Program-made: the position numbers and the translations under genes
From: an uncultured Mycoplasmatota bacterium
GTDB taxonomy: Bacteria; Bacillota_I; Bacilli_A; RF39; UBA660
NCBI GenBank assembly: GCA_900552495.1
Contig: URZY01000006.1
Span: forward strand, 1-64,000
DNA: 64,000 nt
Direction of reading: 5' to 3'
In this document: positions 25,676 through 34,764 of the stretch, piece by piece
Layout: each line of letters starts with the position of its first letter
How positions within the stretch are numbered: the first letter of the stretch is position 1
Notes under the pieces: generated by a model
Database searches by the model: none
What the model was told of the DNA's origin: nothing
The model's input: only the letters and a program-made list of their open reading frames with translations

Positions 25676-26431
25676 TTAAACCTCTATCATTTGACTTTCT
25701 TCATGCTGTTTAGCAATAATTATTTCTATATTTGTATTTTCTAATTCTTTTCTTGTACATTCATAAGCTAACTCTTCTGTATTATTCTTTTCACTAATAT
25801 GAGCAAGAATTACATACTTTGTGTTATCTCCAACTAATTTACGAAGATATTTTGATGTTGTTTTATTTGATAAATGACCTTTATCACTAATTACTCTTTC
25901 CTTTAAGAATCTAGGATAGGGACCATCCATTAACATAACCTCATCATGGTTGCTTTCTATTAAATATAGATCTTTTTTTGTCATTTTATTTAAATATTTA
26001 CGATTAATATAGCCGGTATCGGTTACATAGACCATACTCTTATTATTATAATTAATTATAAAACCTACAGAGCAGGGAGCATCATGGGACGTATGTATCA
26101 ATTCAATGTTAACGTCATTAATATTAAATATGTCATCAATAAAGACACATCTTTCTTCTGGTAAAATATCTTCTAATCCTTCTAACATCTTTTTGGGAAT
26201 AAAAACTATTAGATTGGTTTTTTTAATTAAAGTAGCAAGACCACTAATATGATCTTTATGGTTATGGGTTATTAAAATACCAGTAAACTGGTCAAAAGAA
26301 AGGGAATTTTCTTCCAAACTTTTTTTTAAAGTAAGGTAGGAAATTCCCATGTCTATAATTATTTTTGTTTCATCGCATATGACTATTGAACAATTTCCCT
26401 TTGAACCACTGGCTATTGTTTTTATTTTCAT
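25676..26431 (-). CDS. walJ: Metallo-beta-lactamase-fold exonuclease-like protein (WalJ/YycJ)
   Basis: A 251-residue metallo-beta-lactamase protein of the YycJ group, linked in other Bacilli to wall stress and DNA repair. Visible are ASGSKGNCSIV, the metal motif THNHKDHISG, HTSHDAPCSVGF, VTDTGY, and ESNHDEVML. The usual walKR genes are not adjacent here; the gene follows a LysM-M23 peptidase and precedes rlmH. Confidence 0.88.
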   Translation of the reverse strand: MKIKTIASGSKGNCSIVICDETKIIIDMGISYLTLKKSLEENSLSFDQFTGILITHNHKDHISGLATLIKKTNLIVFIPKKMLEGLEDILPEERCVFIDDIFNINDVNIELIHTSHDAPCSVGFIINYNNKSMVYVTDTGYINRKYLNKMTKKDLYLIESNHDEVMLMDGPYPRFLKERVISDKGHLSNKTTSKYLRKLVGDNTKYVILAHISEKNNTEELAYECTRKELENTNIEIIIAKQHEESQMIEV

Positions 26432-26432
26432 T

Positions 26433-27938
26433 TTAGTAGAATGCCATTGGGTTTACAGGTGTTCCTCTATGTGGATATCCACTCCATACACCAAAGTGTA
26501 GGTGCGTACCATAAGCAGCTCCTGTTTGACCCATACCTCCTATTGGCTGACCTTTCTCTACGTGATCACCAGCTTTGACATAACGACAGCCTGGGCACAT
26601 ATGTGCATACTCTGTATAATATCCGTTGCCGTGATCGATAAAGATGATTTCACCATTCATTCCATAACCACCAGCATATCCACCACTCTTATCAGCTTTT
26701 GAGACTACTACTGTTCCAGCTTGAGCAGCAAATATGTAAGAACCAAAACCACATCCAGCAATATCAACACCTTTATGTAGTGATCCCCAACGCCAACCAA
26801 ATGGACTTGAAACCGAACTACATGATGCAGGCCAGCCCCAAGAGCCTTTTGTTGCGACTATATTACCATAACCACCGCCATATTTTTTGCCACCTTTTAC
26901 GATAATTTCATTAACCGCTTCTTTTAAAGGCTCTGTTTCTAAGGTTTCTATTTCTCTTGTTTCACCATTTACCTTTTTTATTCTTTGAGTAACTCTATCT
27001 TCGCCATCTATACCAGTTTGAGTTTTGACTTCATAGCCAACAAATTTATTATTATCGTACTTAGTTTCTGTTGTATATTTTTTCTTAACTCTTTCGACGA
27101 CATAGTCTTGCTCCACTACGTTAAATTGTGGATTAATAAGACCAATTGACACTTCTTGTCCTGGAGAAAGCAAACTGTTCTCGTCAGAATATGAAGGATT
27201 AGCAATCAAAAACTCTTCTGTTGACATCTTATTCTTTTCAGCTATCTCAGTAATTGTATCCCCATCTTGAACAGTGTAAGATTTTTGTTTTTTTGTTGTT
27301 CCAAAAAGAAGATATTGACTCAATTCAGCTTTATCTTGATATATCTTTTTATCAACGGGAATATTTTGTTTTTTGATAGTTACTTTGTTCTCTAAGTATA
27401 TTTTTTCAATTATTTTGCCGGTGTCATCTATTTCCTCTTGAGTTTTATTTGCAAAAGATTCATAATCGTCTTCGGGAATAAAAGATTTGACAGAACTATT
27501 TATAGACTCTGTGAAAACATTTTTATCTAAAACATAAATTACTTTATTACCCTCGTTTTTAGCATCACCATGATTTGAAGATGTTACATTTTTTATGGTA
27601 ACTTTATAGCCACTAATACTAAAAGGAGACTGATTTTCTATTTTTTTATAAATCTCTTTAATACTTGAAACATCATCGTTAAATGTTATTTCTTTGACAA
27701 TATCTAAATCCTCAGGAGCATATACTTTTTCAACTCCATATTTTTTCTTAATATCTTTTTGCTCGTTATTGATATATTCCTCTAATTCTTTTTTTGATTC
27801 AATGATACCAAGTGACTTACCTTTTAAATAAACTCGATATACTGTTTTTGGCAAGGCCAATTTAAAGGAAAAACCAACTGTAAAAACTAGAGCAAAAACT
27901 ATTGTTAAAATAGTAGTTATCTTTAATTTGCTTGTCAT
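26433..27938 (-). CDS. LysM-G5-M23 peptidoglycan endopeptidase
   Basis: A 501-residue exported protein with an N-terminal signal/anchor (residues 7-28). It has a variable region to about 215, a LysM domain (YTVQDGDTITEIAEKNKMS, about 220-265), a G5 domain (about 275-350), and a C-terminal M23 peptidase (about 370-500). Zinc ligands are complete: HKGVDI and THLHFGVW. Unlike the SpoIIQ copy in this window it should be catalytic. ATG 27938 is chosen from its GGAGG site. It immediately follows dnaB. Confidence 0.9.
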   Translation of the reverse strand: MTSKLKITTILTIVFALVFTVGFSFKLALPKTVYRVYLKGKSLGIIESKKELEEYINNEQKDIKKKYGVEKVYAPEDLDIVKEITFNDDVSSIKEIYKKIENQSPFSISGYKVTIKNVTSSNHGDAKNEGNKVIYVLDKNVFTESINSSVKSFIPEDDYESFANKTQEEIDDTGKIIEKIYLENKVTIKKQNIPVDKKIYQDKAELSQYLLFGTTKKQKSYTVQDGDTITEIAEKNKMSTEEFLIANPSYSDENSLLSPGQEVSIGLINPQFNVVEQDYVVERVKKKYTTETKYDNNKFVGYEVKTQTGIDGEDRVTQRIKKVNGETREIETLETEPLKEAVNEIIVKGGKKYGGGYGNIVATKGSWGWPASCSSVSSPFGWRWGSLHKGVDIAGCGFGSYIFAAQAGTVVVSKADKSGGYAGGYGMNGEIIFIDHGNGYYTEYAHMCPGCRYVKAGDHVEKGQPIGGMGQTGAAYGTHLHFGVWSGYPHRGTPVNPMAFY

Positions 27939-27940
27939 CA

Positions 27941-29293
27941 CTAAACCTCCACATTCTCTCTATCTTTTCTTAAATTTAAAAATGTTGATGTATTTTTTTT
28001 GAAAAGTAATTCAACCGTTGCGGTTGGTCCATTACGATGTTTACCTATTATTAATTCGCTAATACTGGTATTATCTTCTGTTCTTGCTTCTTTATTATAG
28101 TAATCATCTCTGTATAAAAAGGCTACTATATCGGCGTCTTGCTCAATTGATCCTGATTCACGTAAATCACTCATTAATGGTCTTTTGTCTTCCCTTCCTT
28201 CAACGCTACGTGATAGTTGGGATAAAGCTATTACGGGAACACCTAACTCTAAAGCCAGTGTTTTTAAACTTCTTGAAATATCTGATACTTCTTGTTGACG
28301 ATTAGAACCGTAATTTTTACCACCTGATATTAATTGCAAATAATCTATTACTACTAATGCTAAACCTTTTTCACTACTGGCTAGTCGACGACATTTTGCT
28401 CTTATTTCACCAATTGTGATTCCTGGAGTATCATCAATAACTAGATTGGTAGTAGATAGTTGAGACACGGCTTCATTTATCCTTTTCCAGTCATTATTCA
28501 TTAAATTACCAGTACGTAATTTGAAACCTTCTAGTTGACCAACTGAAGCTAAGATACGCATAGCTAATTGTTCAGCACTCATCTCTAAGTTAAATACAGC
28601 AACTGATTTATCTTGATTCATAGCAATATGAGTTGCTAAATTTAATGCAAAAGCTGTTTTTCCCATGGCTGGACGAGCAGCTATAATAATAAATTCATTG
28701 GGATGAAGACCAGTTGTTAATTTATCAAAATCATACCATCCAGTAGCTAAGCCTGTAATCTCACCTTTATTTTCAGATAAACGTTCTAAATCAGACTGCG
28801 TTTTAGCAAGAACATCCTTAATATCTCTAAATTCGCTTGATTTTCTGTTTTTTACAATATTTAAAATTCTTTTTTCAGAACTGTCTAATATTTCGTTAAC
28901 GGTCTCATCTGTACGATAACCTTCAGCAGCTATGTCTTCAGCGGTTTCAATTAATCTTCTAAGTAAGGCAGATTCTTCCACTGTTTTAATATAATAATCA
29001 ATGTTGCTTGCAGTGGGCACAAAGTTAATTATTTCTGTTAAATATTCTACTCCGCCAACTTCAGTTAGTTGATTTTTCTTTTTTAAATAACTAGTAACAG
29101 TCGTTAGATCTATTGGAGTATTTTCTTCCATCAAATCAGTTAAAGTAGTAAAGATTTTACCATTTTTATCATTATAAAATGATTCTTGCGATAAATTTTC
29201 ACTGGCTTTTTGAAGAGCATATTTTGATAAAAAACAAGCTCCTAAAACTGATTGTTCTGCCTCTAAATTGTTAGGTAAAACTCTACCATTCAT
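27941..29293 (-). CDS. dnaB: Replicative DNA helicase (DnaB type, Bacillus DnaC)
   Basis: Ring helicase of the replisome, 450 residues. N-terminal domain (about 1-105) with NLEAEQSVLGA, then the RecA-like domain with Walker A ARPAMGKTAFALN near 206 and VVIDYLQLISGG as Walker B. No intein is present. It follows rplI by 10 bases, the same order as in Bacillus. Confidence 0.96.
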   Translation of the reverse strand: MNGRVLPNNLEAEQSVLGACFLSKYALQKASENLSQESFYNDKNGKIFTTLTDLMEENTPIDLTTVTSYLKKKNQLTEVGGVEYLTEIINFVPTASNIDYYIKTVEESALLRRLIETAEDIAAEGYRTDETVNEILDSSEKRILNIVKNRKSSEFRDIKDVLAKTQSDLERLSENKGEITGLATGWYDFDKLTTGLHPNEFIIIAARPAMGKTAFALNLATHIAMNQDKSVAVFNLEMSAEQLAMRILASVGQLEGFKLRTGNLMNNDWKRINEAVSQLSTTNLVIDDTPGITIGEIRAKCRRLASSEKGLALVVIDYLQLISGGKNYGSNRQQEVSDISRSLKTLALELGVPVIALSQLSRSVEGREDKRPLMSDLRESGSIEQDADIVAFLYRDDYYNKEARTEDNTSISELIIGKHRNGPTATVELLFKKNTSTFLNLRKDRENVEV

Positions 29294-29303
29294 ACTCCCA
29301 CCT

Positions 29304-29744
29304 CTATTTTACTACATGTACTTTTATTGTTGCTGTTATACCTGGGTATAACTTAATGTCAACATTGTGAAAACCAAGAGAGGCGATTGGTGATAATATT
29401 TCGATTTGACTCTTGTCTATTTTAAAATTATTTTTTTGGAGTTCATCTTTTACTTGCTTAACACTGATACTACCAAAAACTTTATCACCTTCACCGGTTT
29501 TTACTTTAAATTCAATTACTAACTTGTCTAAATCTTTTTTCATTGCTTCGGCTACTTTTTTATTTTCAGCATCTTCCTTGGCTTTACTTCTTTGTTCACT
29601 TTGTAGTCTAGCTAAACTTTCTTTTGTTTTCATCACAGCGTAGCCTTTTTTTATTAAAAAGTTTTCAGCATAGCCGTCCTTTACAGTTTTTATTTCACCT
29701 TTTTTACCTTGATTTTTCAAATCTTTAATAAAAATGACTTCCAT
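29304..29744 (-). CDS. rplI: 50S ribosomal protein L9
   Basis: L9 of 146 residues, starting MEVIFIKDLKNQGKKGEIKTVKDG, with the long connecting helix and a C-terminal domain ending KVHVVK. ATG at 29744 is preferred. A GTG nine bases upstream lies within GGGTGAA and overlaps the end of the DHH gene. It is translationally close to the DHH gene, as in Bacillus gdpP-rplI. Confidence 0.95.
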   Translation of the reverse strand: MEVIFIKDLKNQGKKGEIKTVKDGYAENFLIKKGYAVMKTKESLARLQSEQRSKAKEDAENKKVAEAMKKDLDKLVIEFKVKTGEGDKVFGSISVKQVKDELQKNNFKIDKSQIEILSPIASLGFHNVDIKLYPGITATIKVHVVK

Positions 29745-29745
29745 C

Positions 29746-30732
29746 TTATTCACCCATTTCTTTAATTATTTTTTTTAGCATTTGTTCTACTTTACTAATA
29801 GGAATATTTTCAAATTTAGCGGCTCCGTTATAGCTACTTCCACCACCACCTAATTTTTCTAAAATTGGTCCTATTTCGTAGTTTCCTAAACTTCTAGCAC
29901 TTATACCAACAGTATCTTTGCCAATCTTTCCAATTACAAAAGACGCTTCTATATTGTTAAAATATAGTAAAGTATCAGCAACGCGTGCTAGATCTTCTCT
30001 GCGATAAATTGTATATTGAGTGGCTTTAGTAATGGCAATTCGACCATTTATCGTCTCTATTCCAGCTAATAATTTTTGTCTTTCTGTATATTCTTCAATA
30101 TCTTGTTTAAGCAAATACTGAACCTTTTTTGCGCTAGCTCCCAAATTAGATAAATAGTATGCAGCGTAATAAGTATCTGGATTTGTTTTTAAAGTAAAGT
30201 TATTAGTATCCAAAACAATTCCGGCTAATAAAACAGTTGCATAGTATGATTCAATTTCTATATCATAAAATTCTACTAATCTAGTAATCATTTCACAAGT
30301 ACTAGATACTTCTGAATCAATTATTAGTAAACCCTCTTTAATTGTTCCTTTGCCAGTATCGTGATGATCGATAATGACTTTATTGTCTATTTTCTTTAAA
30401 ACTTCCTTACTTTGAACTAAATCCGTTTTATTAGTATCTAAAACGATTAGTAGATTTTTAGAATTTCGGGAATTCATATATTTTTCTATATTTTCGCTTT
30501 TGATAATTCTTATACAACCCTCTAATTCTCTAAGTACTTTTTCAACACCAAGTTCGTGGGTCATGTCATCTACAATTATATAGCATTCTTTTCTTCGGTT
30601 CTTCAAAAGCATGTACATTCCAATTGAACTACCTAGGGCATCTAAATCTAAGTCTTTATGTGCCATTAAGAATATTGTATCTGCGTGTCTTACGGCTTTA
30701 TTTAGCGCGCTTCTTTGTTTAATTATTGCCAT
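29746..30732 (-). CDS. Stand-alone DHH-DHHA1 phosphodiesterase at the gdpP position
   Basis: A 328-residue cytoplasmic protein between rpsR and rplI, where Bacillus has the membrane-bound c-di-AMP phosphodiesterase GdpP (about 660 residues). Only the DHH and DHHA1 domains are present; the two membrane helices, PAS and GGDEF-like domains are missing. Metal motifs HKDLDLDALGSS, LDTNK and DHHDTG are intact. The DHHA1 motif usually GGGHxxAA reads GGGGSSYNGAA, so its His is gone. It may be a c-di-AMP, pApA or nanoRNA hydrolase; sequence alone does not decide. Confidence 0.82.
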   Translation of the reverse strand: MAIIKQRSALNKAVRHADTIFLMAHKDLDLDALGSSIGMYMLLKNRRKECYIIVDDMTHELGVEKVLRELEGCIRIIKSENIEKYMNSRNSKNLLIVLDTNKTDLVQSKEVLKKIDNKVIIDHHDTGKGTIKEGLLIIDSEVSSTCEMITRLVEFYDIEIESYYATVLLAGIVLDTNNFTLKTNPDTYYAAYYLSNLGASAKKVQYLLKQDIEEYTERQKLLAGIETINGRIAITKATQYTIYRREDLARVADTLLYFNNIEASFVIGKIGKDTVGISARSLGNYEIGPILEKLGGGGSSYNGAAKFENIPISKVEQMLKKIIKEMGE

Positions 30733-30790
30733 ATAGACCTCCTTAAAAGTATTACTTTTATTATATAATATTATAGCGCTTTTGTAAAAT

Positions 30791-30814
30791 AAAAAAGCAG
30801 GTCTAACTAGACCT
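30791..30814 (-). terminator. Terminator of the rpsF-ssb-rpsR operon
   Basis: On the minus strand AGGTCTA and TAGACCT pair around a 2-base loop and are followed by GCTTTTTT. Confidence 0.8.
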
Positions 30815-30819
30815 ACGAA

Positions 30820-31032
30820 TTATCTTGAATAAGGCATTAATGCTATTGCACGTGCTCTTTTAACTTGTTTTGAAACGAATCTTTGGTGTAATGCGCATGT
30901 TCCTGTTACTCTTCTAGGAACAATTTTGCCTTTTTCGTTTGTATATCTTCTTAGTGTTTCAACATCTTTATAATCAACTGTTTTACCAGCACACATCATA
31001 CAGATTTTTTTCTTTCTACGAAATTCTGCCAT
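30820..31032 (-). CDS. rpsR: 30S ribosomal protein S18, zinc-ribbon (C+) form
   Basis: S18 of 70 residues with [19 protein letters not shown] and the C-terminal [12 protein letters not shown]. Cysteines in ICMMC and the CALH pair show the zinc-binding variant, which Bacillus S18 lacks. Last gene of the rpsF-ssb-rpsR operon, with AGGAGG before the start. Confidence 0.95.
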   Translation of the reverse strand: MAEFRRKKKICMMCAGKTVDYKDVETLRRYTNEKGKIVPRRVTGTCALHQRFVSKQVKRARAIALMPYSR

Positions 31033-31047
31033 TTTAAATCCTCCTTT

Positions 31048-31530
31048 TTAGAATGGTAATTCGTCATCGCTAATTTCAATACTTGCGCCAAAATCAGCAA
31101 ACGGATTACTGTCAACGTCTGTTCCTTTTGGTTCTGGGGTTCCTCCAAAATCATAAGGGCTTGGTCCAGCATTATTTGCTGAACTATTCATGTTATTAGA
31201 ATTTCCTGAGGAATTACGTGACCCTAAAAACTCAACATTATCGGCAACTACTTCTGTGACGTAACGTTTTTGTCCGTCTTGACCATCATAACTTCTTGTT
31301 TGAATACGACCTTCTATTGCAACTTGGCTACCTTTACTTAAATAGTTTTTACAGTTTTCAGCTTGTTTTCTCCAAACAGTAATGTTAATAAAGTCTGCTT
31401 CTCTCTCTCCAGCTTGATTAGTAAAATTTCTATTTACCGCTACTGAAAATGTAGCAGCTGGAATATTGCTTCCCGTATATCTCAATTCAGGATCTCTTGT
31501 AAGTCTTCCTATTAAAAATACTTTATTCAT
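31048..31530 (-). CDS. ssb: Single-stranded DNA-binding protein
   Basis: SSB of 160 residues: OB fold (1-105, starting MNKVFLIGRLTRDPELRYT), a disordered Asn/Ser-rich linker, and the conserved acidic tip DDELPF that recruits replication and repair partners. It sits between rpsF and rpsR, the usual Bacillota order. Confidence 0.96.
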   Translation of the reverse strand: MNKVFLIGRLTRDPELRYTGSNIPAATFSVAVNRNFTNQAGEREADFINITVWRKQAENCKNYLSKGSQVAIEGRIQTRSYDGQDGQKRYVTEVVADNVEFLGSRNSSGNSNNMNSSANNAGPSPYDFGGTPEPKGTDVDSNPFADFGASIEISDDELPF

Positions 31531-31547
31531 AACATACCTCTTTTTTC

Positions 31548-31835
31548 TTAGTCTTCTACTTTTACTATTAAATGACGAAGTAGACTTTCGTTGATTCTTG
31601 CAACACGGTCAAATTCTTTAACTGCTGCTGCATCAGCTTCAACTACAAACAAGTAATAATATCCTGTTGAGAATTTTTTGATTTCATAAGCTAGTTCTCT
31701 TTGTCCCATAGCTTTTTCTTCAGTAATTGTTGCATTCATATCTGTTAGAACCTTTTTTACTTCATCAGCAGTTTTTTTAATTTCTGCTTCTTCCATGTCT
31801 GGTCTAACAATGAACATAATTTCATATTTATTCAT
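31548..31835 (-). CDS. rpsF: 30S ribosomal protein S6
   Basis: S6 of 95 residues with MNKYEIMFIVRPDMEE at the N-terminus and ending SLLRHLIVKVED. ATG at 31835 is chosen because AAGGAGGTG precedes it; a GTG nine bases upstream belongs to that site. It heads rpsF-ssb-rpsR and is preceded by a structured leader that may allow autoregulation by S6-S18. Confidence 0.95.
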   Translation of the reverse strand: MNKYEIMFIVRPDMEEAEIKKTADEVKKVLTDMNATITEEKAMGQRELAYEIKKFSTGYYYLFVVEADAAAVKEFDRVARINESLLRHLIVKVED

Positions 31836-31862
31836 TTTTGACACCTCCTTTTGGACATTTAG

Positions 31863-31896
31863 GCCACTTTCGTGGCAAGGAGTATTTTAAATACTC
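31863..31896 (-). promoter_or_regulatory. Structured 5' leader of rpsF (probable S6:S18 autoregulatory site)
   Basis: Two perfect hairpins lie between promoter and start on the minus strand: GAGTATT-TAA-AATACTC and GCCAC-GAAA-GTGGC (GNRA loop). Position fits the S6:S18 leader found before rpsF elsewhere. I could not match the CCG contact motif, so the class is uncertain. Confidence 0.5.
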
Positions 31897-31902
31897 GAGG
31901 GT

Positions 31903-31931
31903 ATTATAGCAAAAGTTTGATTTGTTGTCTA
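31903..31931 (-). promoter_or_regulatory. SigA-type promoter of rpsF-ssb-rpsR
   Basis: On the minus strand TAGACA (31926-31931) and TATAAT (31903-31908) are 17 bases apart. Confidence 0.75.
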
Positions 31932-31973
31932 GTTTTTTTATAAATTTTATGATATATTTTAGGAGGTGATATT

Positions 31974-32681
31974 GTGAGACTAATTGAAAAAAAGTGTCCT
32001 AATTGTGGAGCTGAATTACATTTTGATGAAAAGGCTAGGTCTTGTAAGTGCGCGTATTGTAAACGAGAGTTTGAAATTGAAAGAGATGATCATGAAGAAG
32101 TGACACTGACAATGGTGAAAGCTGGAAAGACTTTTTTTTCTTGTTTTTTGGCTAGTCATATAATTATTATGGTTGGTGGTCTTTTAATTTTTGTAATTTG
32201 TTTAGGGATATTTATATTTTCAGAATTTAAGATATTTAATAATTCGTCTAAAAAAGAAGATGATTTGCCGACAGTTGTAGATTTAAGTAAAATTGACTAT
32301 TCATTTGTAGATAATGAAGCTACAATAAAAATTACTATGGAGTCTAGTACTGTTATGCTCAATATGCAAGGAATGCCCAAGCGAGAAAAAATTTATTTTC
32401 TTAATAAGAAAGATAGTAATATTTTAATACTTGTATATAAATCTACTTATAAAATAGATGGGAATACTTATACTGTTTATACTCCATTTGTTTATGAGAA
32501 TATTGAAGCTAATTCTTCTGGTAATATTTCTTTAAATTTACAATCTGGGGATATTAAAGGAGAAACTATTTATTTAGGCTCCGATAAATCTAAATATTCT
32601 TATGGATATAGTGATATGGAAATTTTATATAACGAGTTAGTAAAACCTCATGAAAAGAATTATAAAATAATTGAAAAATAA
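31974..32681 (+). CDS. Zinc-ribbon membrane protein of unknown function
   Basis: A 235-residue protein. Residues 8-31 form a zinc ribbon (CPNCGAEL, then CKCAYCKREF). A membrane helix follows (about 62-85), then an extracytoplasmic beta-rich domain of about 150 residues without recognised family. The start is GTG 31974, supported by a strong AGGAGGTGAT site. It is divergent from rpsF and closed by a bidirectional terminator. Such zinc-ribbon/TM proteins are common in gut Bacillota; function unknown. Confidence 0.72.
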   Translation: MRLIEKKCPNCGAELHFDEKARSCKCAYCKREFEIERDDHEEVTLTMVKAGKTFFSCFLASHIIIMVGGLLIFVICLGIFIFSEFKIFNNSSKKEDDLPTVVDLSKIDYSFVDNEATIKITMESSTVMLNMQGMPKREKIYFLNKKDSNILILVYKSTYKIDGNTYTVYTPFVYENIEANSSGNISLNLQSGDIKGETIYLGSDKSKYSYGYSDMEILYNELVKPHEKNYKIIEK

Positions 32682-32714
32682 AAGATATGTAAGTCAGATT
32701 ACATATCTTTTTAA
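32679..32714. terminator. Bidirectional terminator between the zinc-ribbon gene and the laccase-domain gene
   Basis: AAAGATATGTAA and TTACATATCTTT form a 12-base-pair stem with a 6-base loop; T-rich sequence flanks it on both strands. Confidence 0.8.
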
Positions 32715-33484
32715 TTATAATAAAAGCCTACAAAGTTTTGACCCATTTTTTCTTTTTGGCCTTTCACTGCACAATAATGGGAAGCAAGAGTGTTATCTGT
32801 GATGGTGTCTTTTTTATTTATAATGATATTTTTTATTTTTTGACTTTGTAATTGCTTTTTTATTGCTGTATACATATCTATTTTATATTTATCTTCATTT
32901 TCTTCTATACAACCTGCCCAAACATCTTTATTTGTTGCCCATCTTGGATAAGTTTCATAAATAAAACTATCCTTTTTAGCACCACTAGAAATATATACAT
33001 AAATATTTTCAGGATTAGAATTATATTCTTTCTTTAATGCTTCAATTATTTGATATGGTAGTTTTCTATTTATGTAAGCAGCTCCACAGTGAGCAAGCGC
33101 TGTAACACCTAGTTTTCTATCTTCAGCTATAACTATTGGACAATCTGCACATTGATTTCCAATAACTATATTCTTATATTTATTAGATATTATAAGAATA
33201 TCAGCAGGTAACTCTTCGTACCACAAGTCTTCCTTTTGAAGATTTTTTTCATCTATAACAATATATTTCCCATCTGGGTAAGACAAATTATTATTCTCAT
33301 TTTTTTGCAGAGCTTGGATTATTTTTAGTCCATTAAAGCCGTAACGTTTGCCAATACTAATTCTTGTAGTTTTAAATATTCTATTTATTTCTTCTTGAGT
33401 TAAATTTTCGTCATAAAATTTTTTGTTTCTACTCATTACACCATCAAGAAGACCTGTTTCAAATATTTTAATTTGGGATTTCAT
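32711..33484 (-). CDS. Laccase-domain (YfiH/PgeF-like) protein
   Basis: About 257 residues. The family core is seen as GNQCADCPIVIAEDRKLGVTALAHCGAAYINR, with the metal Cys and His, followed by a helix and IYVYISSGAKKDSFIYE. Members act as purine nucleoside phosphorylase/adenosine deaminases or as peptidoglycan-editing factor. The C-terminal motif is divergent (LASHYCAVKGQKEK), so activity is uncertain. It starts five bases after ychF with no good ribosome-binding site, suggesting coupling. Confidence 0.75.
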   Translation of the reverse strand: MKSQIKIFETGLLDGVMSRNKKFYDENLTQEEINRIFKTTRISIGKRYGFNGLKIIQALQKNENNNLSYPDGKYIVIDEKNLQKEDLWYEELPADILIISNKYKNIVIGNQCADCPIVIAEDRKLGVTALAHCGAAYINRKLPYQIIEALKKEYNSNPENIYVYISSGAKKDSFIYETYPRWATNKDVWAGCIEENEDKYKIDMYTAIKKQLQSQKIKNIIINKKDTITDNTLASHYCAVKGQKEKMGQNFVGFYYN

Positions 33485-33489
33485 AATTA

Positions 33490-34590
33490 TCAAACATTAA
33501 ATCTAAAATGACAGATGTCTCCATCTTGCATTAAGTAATCCTTTCCCTCTAATCTAGCTTTACCAGCTTCTTTGACCTTCAATTCACTTCCACAACTAAT
33601 TAAGTCTTGATATGACATAACTTCAGCTCTAATAAATCCTTTTTCAAAATCTGTGTGAATTATACCTGCACATTGTTTAGCATTCATACCCTTTTTAAAA
33701 GTCCAAGCACGAACTTCATCTTTTCCTACTGTAAAATATGTTGCTAAACCTAAAATATCGTAGGTGGCAGTAATCAGTTTATCTAGTCCAGATCCATCTA
33801 ATCCTAGTCCTTCTAACATTTCTAATTTATCTTCTGGAGATAGTTCACTTAATTCTTCTTCGACTTTAGCACACAAGCTAACAACTTTAGCATTTTCTTT
33901 CATGGCATATTCTTTAACTTGTTTTACATAGTTATTTTCTTCATTTCCTAGTTCATTTTCTTTTATATTAGCTAAATAAATTATAGGCTTTAAAGTTAGA
34001 AAACTATATGATTTTAATAATTTTTTTTCATCTTCAGTATAATCGACTTGACGTAGAGGTCTATTTTCTAATAAAGCTTTTTTCGATTTTTCCAAGGCTT
34101 CAACTTCTATAATATCGTCTTTATTTTTCGTAGTTCTTGCTTTTTTGCTGACTCTTTCTAATCTGTTATTAATAACATCTAAATCAGCTATGGCCAATTC
34201 TAGATTAATTGTCTCTATATCTCTTATTGGATCTGGAGCACCATCAACATGAATGATTTTTCCATCATCAAAGCAGCGAACAACCTCGACAATTGCATCA
34301 ACTTCTCTAATATGAGACAAAAATTTATTACCTAGTCCTTCTCCTTTAGAAGCTCCTTTTACTAGCCCAGCTATATCTGTAAACTCATAAGCTGTTGGAA
34401 TAAATTTATTGGGTTCATACATTTCCTTTAATTTATCCATTCTTTCATCTGGTACTGTTACTACACCAACATTTGGTTCAATAGTAGCAAATGGATAATT
34501 TTCAGCTAAAATTTTTTGGTTTGTTATTGCATTAAATAATGTTGATTTTCCAACGTTTGGTAAACCTACAATACCGGCAGTTAAACTCAT
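33490..34590 (-). CDS. ychF: Ribosome-binding ATPase YchF
   Basis: Obg-family nucleotide hydrolase of 366 residues. G1 GLPNVGKSTLFNAIT, then ENYPFATIEPNVGVV, a coiled coil (about 130-160), and a C-terminal TGS domain ending QDGDICHFRFNV. The specificity motif is NxxE (NIKENE), consistent with ATP use. It is located between the parAB-mscS operon and rpsF, as in Bacillus. Confidence 0.95.
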   Translation of the reverse strand: MSLTAGIVGLPNVGKSTLFNAITNQKILAENYPFATIEPNVGVVTVPDERMDKLKEMYEPNKFIPTAYEFTDIAGLVKGASKGEGLGNKFLSHIREVDAIVEVVRCFDDGKIIHVDGAPDPIRDIETINLELAIADLDVINNRLERVSKKARTTKNKDDIIEVEALEKSKKALLENRPLRQVDYTEDEKKLLKSYSFLTLKPIIYLANIKENELGNEENNYVKQVKEYAMKENAKVVSLCAKVEEELSELSPEDKLEMLEGLGLDGSGLDKLITATYDILGLATYFTVGKDEVRAWTFKKGMNAKQCAGIIHTDFEKGFIRAEVMSYQDLISCGSELKVKEAGKARLEGKDYLMQDGDICHFRFNV

Positions 34591-34743
34591 ATTTATTACC
34601 TCTTTTCTTTTTTATTATATCATACTTTGAAAAATTAGTGGTTACCTACTACTAATCGTTATAATAAGTTGACTAGAAAACACTTCTAATATTTTCTGTT
34701 TGGTTCTTTTGTATTATATCTAACTATTTTACTTTTAGCAATG

Positions 34744-34764
34744 AAAAAACACCCTACGGTGTTT
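34744..34764 (-). terminator. Terminator after the AbgT-family gene
   Basis: On the minus strand AAACACC and GGTGTTT pair around a 4-base loop with a T tract following. It overlaps the stop codon. Confidence 0.75.
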
